Positions 59,836 to 64,000 of a stretch of 64,000 bases of DNA are shown here, one piece after another. The translations under genes were made by a program, and so were the position numbers. The notes beneath the pieces are model-generated. The model was not told the origin of the DNA. It searched no databases and saw only the letters and a list, made by a program, of their open reading frames with translations. Source of the stretch: JAGOPY01 sp964619555 (GTDB lineage Bacteria; Bacteroidota; Bacteroidia; Bacteroidales; JAGOPY01). The stretch lies in assembly GCA_964619555.1 (NCBI GenBank), contig CAZUDV010000002.1, positions 248,001 to 312,000 on the forward strand, written 5' to 3'. Numbering within the stretch: the stretch's first letter is position 1; the number at the start of each line of letters is the position of its first letter.

Positions 59836-62726
59836 TGCTTCATTATATCATACAAGAAAAGAAAACCAAATGGTTGCAATCTGACGACTGCGCCATTCGT
59901 GATTTGATTAACTATATGCGTAACAAAGGGCATTTGCGTGATACGCAGATTGAAGCAATTGAAACCTATTTGTTCCTGAAAATTCAAGGACAAAATAAAC
60001 CGCTTTGGCAGCTTTTTTCTGAGGGCTTTTTTACCAACGGAACTGACCTTGCAAAATTGGACATTAACCAAATTGCAAGAGAGTATTTAACTCAAAATAA
60101 AAATGCTTTTGCACTCTTTGACTTTGCAAGACAGAAAAACGGTAACGGAACATATATCCCTGAGCTGGAAAAACGAATTAAAGCAAATCCCGCTTCGTTA
60201 GATTACGACACCATCATTAAAAGCATATTTTACAATGTAAGCTATGCCGACTATTTAATGAGCTTGCCAATGGGAGCAGGTAAAACTTTTCTTATGGCTG
60301 CTTTCATTTATCTGGACTTGTATTTTGCCGACAACGAACCCGACAACAAAGCATTTGCACATAATTTTTTAGTGCTTATTCCTTCCGGATTGAAATCTTC
60401 CATTGTTCCGAGTTTAAAAACCATTGAAAACTTTGATCCTACCTGGGTATTGCCCGAGCCATCAGCAAGCAACCTGAAAAAGCTTTTGAAATTTGAAGTT
60501 TTGGACGAGCAAAAAACAGCGAAGAAAAGTAACAAGGCAAGAAACCCCAATGCTCAAAAAGTGAATGCGTGTTTGCCTAATCCATTCGGACAAGTGTTTG
60601 TGGTTAATGCAGAAAAAGTAATTTTAGAAAGTTTCAAGTTCAATGCACAAACAGAACTGGAATTAGACGAAGAAGAAAAAGACACAACCAACGACCTGAA
60701 ACGTTTATTCGGTCAAATCCCGAATTTATCAATCCTTATAGATGAAGTTCACCACGCAGCTACGGACGACATCAAATTAAGGCAAGCAGTAAATTACTGG
60801 CACAGCAAAGGAAATATCACAACCGTTTTAGGTTTTTCGGGAACGCCTTATTTGCAAAGTGCCGAAAAAATCAAAGCAGGTGATTATGAGTTTAAATTCT
60901 CACAAATCACCAATACGGTTTATTATTATCCGCTTGTAACAGCAATTAGGAAATTTCTAAAAACACCAACAGTAAAAATCGGGCAAAACCTTGACCGTTT
61001 CCAAATTATTAAACAAGGCATTGAGGATTTCGACAACCAATACAAAAACAAGGTTTACGAAAACGGAACGATTGCAAAAGTTGCTATCTATTGCAGCAAT
61101 ATTGAAGTATTAGAGGAAGAAGTTTATCCGTTCCTTACAGGCGAATTGAAAATAAATCCCAATGAGATTTTACGCTTTCATAAAGGAAACAAAGCACATC
61201 CGCAACCCGAAGGCAGCGAATTAGAGTTTCGTTCATTGGATTTACCCATTTCCAAAAAGCGTTATATTCTTTTAGTACAAATTGGTAAAGAAGGTTGGGA
61301 TTGTAAAAGTTTAACCGGTGTTATCCTTTCTCAAAAAGGTGACTGCCCTCAAAATATGGTTTTACAGACCTCATGCAGATGTTTACGCCAGGTGGACAAA
61401 GGCAAAGAAGAAACCGCTTTGATTTGGCTGAACAAAGACAATGCTGATACGCTGAACAAGCAACTGAAACAGGAGCAAAACACAAGCATTGAAGAACTGA
61501 ACAGCACAAAGCGAACTGGAAAACCTGAGACCATTGACAGACATACCCGATTGGACTTTTTGCAATTGCCAAAAGTGGATTTCTATCAAATGAAAGTAAC
61601 CTATCAGGCAATTGATGAAGAAGAAACACCGAATACAAAAGCTAAACTAAATGTTTTGCTTAAAAACATTGACAATTTCAAAGCATCTGCCCTGATAACA
61701 ACCAGTGACATTGCCAATATTGACACAGGCAAAATTGATGTTATCAATGAAACTGGAATTGCATTTGCCAATTTCAACCAATGGCTTTTTGAAATTTCAA
61801 GAGAAAGTTTTGGTTTGATTTCAGAAGCACTGTTACACCAATATGATAGCGAACTGAACGAAATATTTGAAACCGTTTCTTATGAAAAAAAAGGTCAGCG
61901 TTATTTCAATGAGTTATACGACCTGCACACTATTCAATCAAAAATCCGTCTGGCTTTCAGCATCAAACGGGATTTGCAAACCGATACAGAAGTAATTCCT
62001 AAGCAAGCAGAATTATTGATTGCAGAACGATTGACAGAAGTAGAGAAGAACGCAAAACTTTACCCGAATGAAGCAGACACAACTAAAATTTTGGAATTTG
62101 ATAAATCCAATGCAACCGTAAGCATTGATACTGCCGAAATTGAAAAAGCATATCAATTGACGAAAGAAACTTTGGAAGCCCAGGGAATGGGCAATTTTGT
62201 TCCGACTTATGAAAGTTTTAAAGCAGATAAAGATTACTCACTACCTGTAAAATCTAAAAATCAAACCTTTCATTATTTACCATACAACTTTGGCGGAAGC
62301 GGAAGCAGTGGTTTTGAAATTGAAACACTTCAAAAAGCCTTGCAGTTAGCCGATTTCAAAAACAAGGAATTGGAGATTTACTATAACGGTGAACGTGGCT
62401 TGACCGAGTTCGTAATTAACTGTTTTGCAAAAGAAGGCAGGTATTGGAAAAATGTTGGAAAATACACCACCGACTTTTTAATTGTGAAGCGGACGGCAAA
62501 AGATAAAATTCACAAAGCCCTGCTAATTGAAACCAAAGGTTCTGTTTATGCAGCCGACAAAGTGTTTCAGAAAAAGAAAAGTTATGTCGAGACCGAGTTT
62601 CTAAAACTCAACAAAGAAAAATTCGGCTATCAGCGATTTGATTTCCTCTATTTGGAGGACAGCAAAGACATTGCAGCCAACATCACCAAATTAAATAACA
62701 AGATTAACCAGTTTTTTAACGATTAA
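59835..62726 (+). CDS. Type III-like restriction enzyme, Res subunit (SF2 helicase plus PD-(D/E)XK nuclease)
   Basis: 963 residues. Visible are a Q-motif-like RDTQIEAIETYL (about 35-46), Walker A MSLPMGAGKTFLM (G147-T151), Walker B/DExH ILIDEVHHAA near 300, motif III LGFSGTPY, motif V/VI region ILLVQIGKEGWDCKSL and QTSCRCLRQVDKGKE, and a C-terminal nuclease core TTDFLIVK...ALLIETKG (Asp and Glu-x-Lys). This is the layout of type III Res subunits. The start ATG overlaps the XRE stop by one base and the methyltransferase follows after 3 bases, so the order is regulator, res, mod, the reverse of classical mod-res operons. Confidence 0.87.
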   Translation: MLHYIIQEKKTKWLQSDDCAIRDLINYMRNKGHLRDTQIEAIETYLFLKIQGQNKPLWQLFSEGFFTNGTDLAKLDINQIAREYLTQNKNAFALFDFARQKNGNGTYIPELEKRIKANPASLDYDTIIKSIFYNVSYADYLMSLPMGAGKTFLMAAFIYLDLYFADNEPDNKAFAHNFLVLIPSGLKSSIVPSLKTIENFDPTWVLPEPSASNLKKLLKFEVLDEQKTAKKSNKARNPNAQKVNACLPNPFGQVFVVNAEKVILESFKFNAQTELELDEEEKDTTNDLKRLFGQIPNLSILIDEVHHAATDDIKLRQAVNYWHSKGNITTVLGFSGTPYLQSAEKIKAGDYEFKFSQITNTVYYYPLVTAIRKFLKTPTVKIGQNLDRFQIIKQGIEDFDNQYKNKVYENGTIAKVAIYCSNIEVLEEEVYPFLTGELKINPNEILRFHKGNKAHPQPEGSELEFRSLDLPISKKRYILLVQIGKEGWDCKSLTGVILSQKGDCPQNMVLQTSCRCLRQVDKGKEETALIWLNKDNADTLNKQLKQEQNTSIEELNSTKRTGKPETIDRHTRLDFLQLPKVDFYQMKVTYQAIDEEETPNTKAKLNVLLKNIDNFKASALITTSDIANIDTGKIDVINETGIAFANFNQWLFEISRESFGLISEALLHQYDSELNEIFETVSYEKKGQRYFNELYDLHTIQSKIRLAFSIKRDLQTDTEVIPKQAELLIAERLTEVEKNAKLYPNEADTTKILEFDKSNATVSIDTAEIEKAYQLTKETLEAQGMGNFVPTYESFKADKDYSLPVKSKNQTFHYLPYNFGGSGSSGFEIETLQKALQLADFKNKELEIYYNGERGLTEFVINCFAKEGRYWKNVGKYTTDFLIVKRTAKDKIHKALLIETKGSVYAADKVFQKKKSYVETEFLKLNKEKFGYQRFDFLYLEDSKDIAANITKLNNKINQFFND

Positions 62727-62729
62727 GAT

Positions 62730-64000
62730 ATGCCAGTAAAATACATTCCATATTACCCAAACACGGTTGAAGGACAAGCCATTTTGGACAACATCACCCG
62801 AACACAACGTGTATTGCGATACCGTGAAAATGATAAAGTTTATGACCGAATTAAAAGAGGTATGCCCTACTATGAAGTTGAAATCATTGAAACGGTCGGA
62901 AAACCTTCTGAAAATTTGGTAATTCGTGGAGAGTGTATTTCTGCTTGTGCCTACTTGAAAGAGCAAGGTATAAAAGTGGACTTGGTTTACATTGACCCAC
63001 CCTTTGCCAGTGGTGCAGATTATGCCAAAAAAGTTTACCTGAGAAGAAACCCAAAATTGGCTGAAAAAATAGCTGCTGCCGAGCAGGAAATGGACATTGA
63101 CGAACTCAAAGCATTTGAGGAAAAAATGTATGGTGATATTTGGCAGAAAGAAGATTACCTGAATTGGATGTATGAAAACTTGCTGGCTATTAAATCAATT
63201 ATGAGTGAAACAGCAAGCATTTATGTTCATCTCGACACAAAGATTGGTCATTATGTAAAGATTTTATTAGATGAAATTTTTGGAGAGGATAAATTTATTA
63301 ATGAAATCATTTGGCACTACGAAGACAAATTTGCAACTGGGGGGAAAAGATTAGATAAAAATCACGATACCATTTTCCTTTATTCCAATGACGAGGATTA
63401 CATTTTTAATCCAATCATTATTCCTAAAGATGAAACAACAAAAAGGGCTCTAAGAAAAAAAGTCGATGGTAAAACTGTTGAAGTAAGGGATGAAAATGGA
63501 AACAAGATTATTGTTGAGTATTCAGAGAAAAAAGCGGATGATGTTTGGGATTTAGGTAGAACAATTTCAAAGAATGACCTTAGAGATTACGCCACACAAA
63601 AACCTGAACCACTTTTGGAGAGAATTATTACTGCAAGTAGTAATGAATATAGAGATGAGGAGAAAACAGAAAAAATGATTGTTGCAGACTTCTTTGGTGG
63701 AAGTGGAGTTGCTGCAATGGTTGCTAATAGATTAGGGCGAAATTTCATTCACGTTGACATTGGAATAAATAGCATACAGACAGTTAGAGATACTTTAATT
63801 GCCTCAAAAGCCGAATTCCAAGTTTTGGAAATTAAAGACGGAGTTAGCTTATTCCGTAATCCACAACAAACTATGGACAAGTTGGCAACCATAATTCCCG
63901 GTTTGCAAAGGAATGTTTCAGGCATCAGTAATTTTTGGTTTGGTGTAGTAACAGAAGCAAAGTTGGGAACAGTTCCGGTATATGTGCCCAACCTGCTCAA
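62730..64000 (+). CDS. Type III-like DNA adenine methyltransferase, Mod subunit (runs off window)
   Basis: The open frame from ATG 62730 continues to the window end (423 residues seen, no stop). The catalytic motif IV is LVYIDPPFASG (D89-P-P-F92); motif X and the SAM-binding motif I come later: YATQKPEPLLERIIT (about 288-301) and VADFFGGSGVAAMV (F322-G-G-S-G326), so it is a beta-class amino-methyltransferase acting on adenine N6 or cytosine N4. The target-recognition part is between, about residues 190-280. The C-terminal part is missing from the window, so the system cannot be shown complete. It pairs with the Res gene 3 bases upstream. Confidence 0.88.
   Translation, partial: MPVKYIPYYPNTVEGQAILDNITRTQRVLRYRENDKVYDRIKRGMPYYEVEIIETVGKPSENLVIRGECISACAYLKEQGIKVDLVYIDPPFASGADYAKKVYLRRNPKLAEKIAAAEQEMDIDELKAFEEKMYGDIWQKEDYLNWMYENLLAIKSIMSETASIYVHLDTKIGHYVKILLDEIFGEDKFINEIIWHYEDKFATGGKRLDKNHDTIFLYSNDEDYIFNPIIIPKDETTKRALRKKVDGKTVEVRDENGNKIIVEYSEKKADDVWDLGRTISKNDLRDYATQKPEPLLERIITASSNEYRDEEKTEKMIVADFFGGSGVAAMVANRLGRNFIHVDIGINSIQTVRDTLIASKAEFQVLEIKDGVSLFRNPQQTMDKLATIIPGLQRNVSGISNFWFGVVTEAKLGTVPVYVPNLL

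Overview
The window comes from a Bacteroidota chromosome, probably an uncultured Bacteroidales-like lineage. Several signals agree: a C-terminal type IX secretion sorting domain, a PorT-like barrel, several TonB-dependent receptors (one with an N-terminal carboxypeptidase-regulatory-like repeat), HmuY-like lipoproteins, a DUF349 protein, KDO/lipid A genes, and promoters of the Bacteroidota form TTG-N18-21-TAnnTTTG with few Shine-Dalgarno sequences. The last ~5 kb is visibly AT-richer and looks like an acquired island.

Layout. 1-6.8 kb: a partial SMP-30-like protein and a crotonase-fold protein (minus strand), a type IX secretion cargo protein, then a LytTR response regulator, a propeller-type sensor kinase and a 65-residue histone-fold protein in one tight run. 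6.9-11 kb: tRNA-Glu, a PorT-like barrel with an unknown partner, heptose kinase and an aminotransferase. 11-14 kb: a small membrane protein, an SRPBCC protein, an ECF sigma factor and a CarH-like MerR/B12 regulator. 14-19 kb: one compact plus-strand run (DUF2520, kdsC, UbiA family, maf, surE, small membrane protein, lpxB), largely envelope and housekeeping. 19-24.5 kb: a haem-uptake-like operon (two HmuY-like lipoproteins and a TonB receptor) and a serine hydrolase. 24.5-32.4 kb: tail-fibre-domain protein, rpsT, radC, an orphan zinc-ribbon protein, two thioredoxins, WbqC, an NlpC/P60 peptidase and a 7TM-HD phosphodiesterase. 32.5-40 kb: an FMN riboswitch in front of a TonB receptor, an Oar-like receptor, a palindromic MITE-like element and a nucleotide pyrophosphatase/phosphodiesterase. 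40-47.7 kb (minus): aroC, DUF349, and a rubrerythrin/PLP lyase/patatin-barrel operon. 47.8-53 kb (plus): an AmgK-like kinase fused to a RapZ C-terminal domain, a 47-residue zinc-ribbon microprotein, a MurU-like nucleotidyltransferase and an AddB-like nuclease. 53-57.7 kb: a secreted Memo-AMMECR1 fusion, a DUF1080 protein with a Tat-signal Gfo/Idh/MocA oxidoreductase, and a Yip1-like membrane protein. 57.8-64 kb: a tyrosine recombinase interrupted by one amber codon, a ~500 bp non-coding stretch, then an XRE regulator, a type III-like restriction subunit and the start of its methyltransferase.

Most notable are the bacterial histone-fold protein joined to a LytS/LytR pair, the riboswitch-controlled TonB receptor (candidate flavin uptake), the AmgK-RapZ fusion in a likely cell-wall amino-sugar recycling operon, and a reduced CarH/sigma/SRPBCC set resembling the control part of light-induced carotenoid clusters but without carotenoid genes here. 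Functions were assigned by reading motifs only; no database search was possible.
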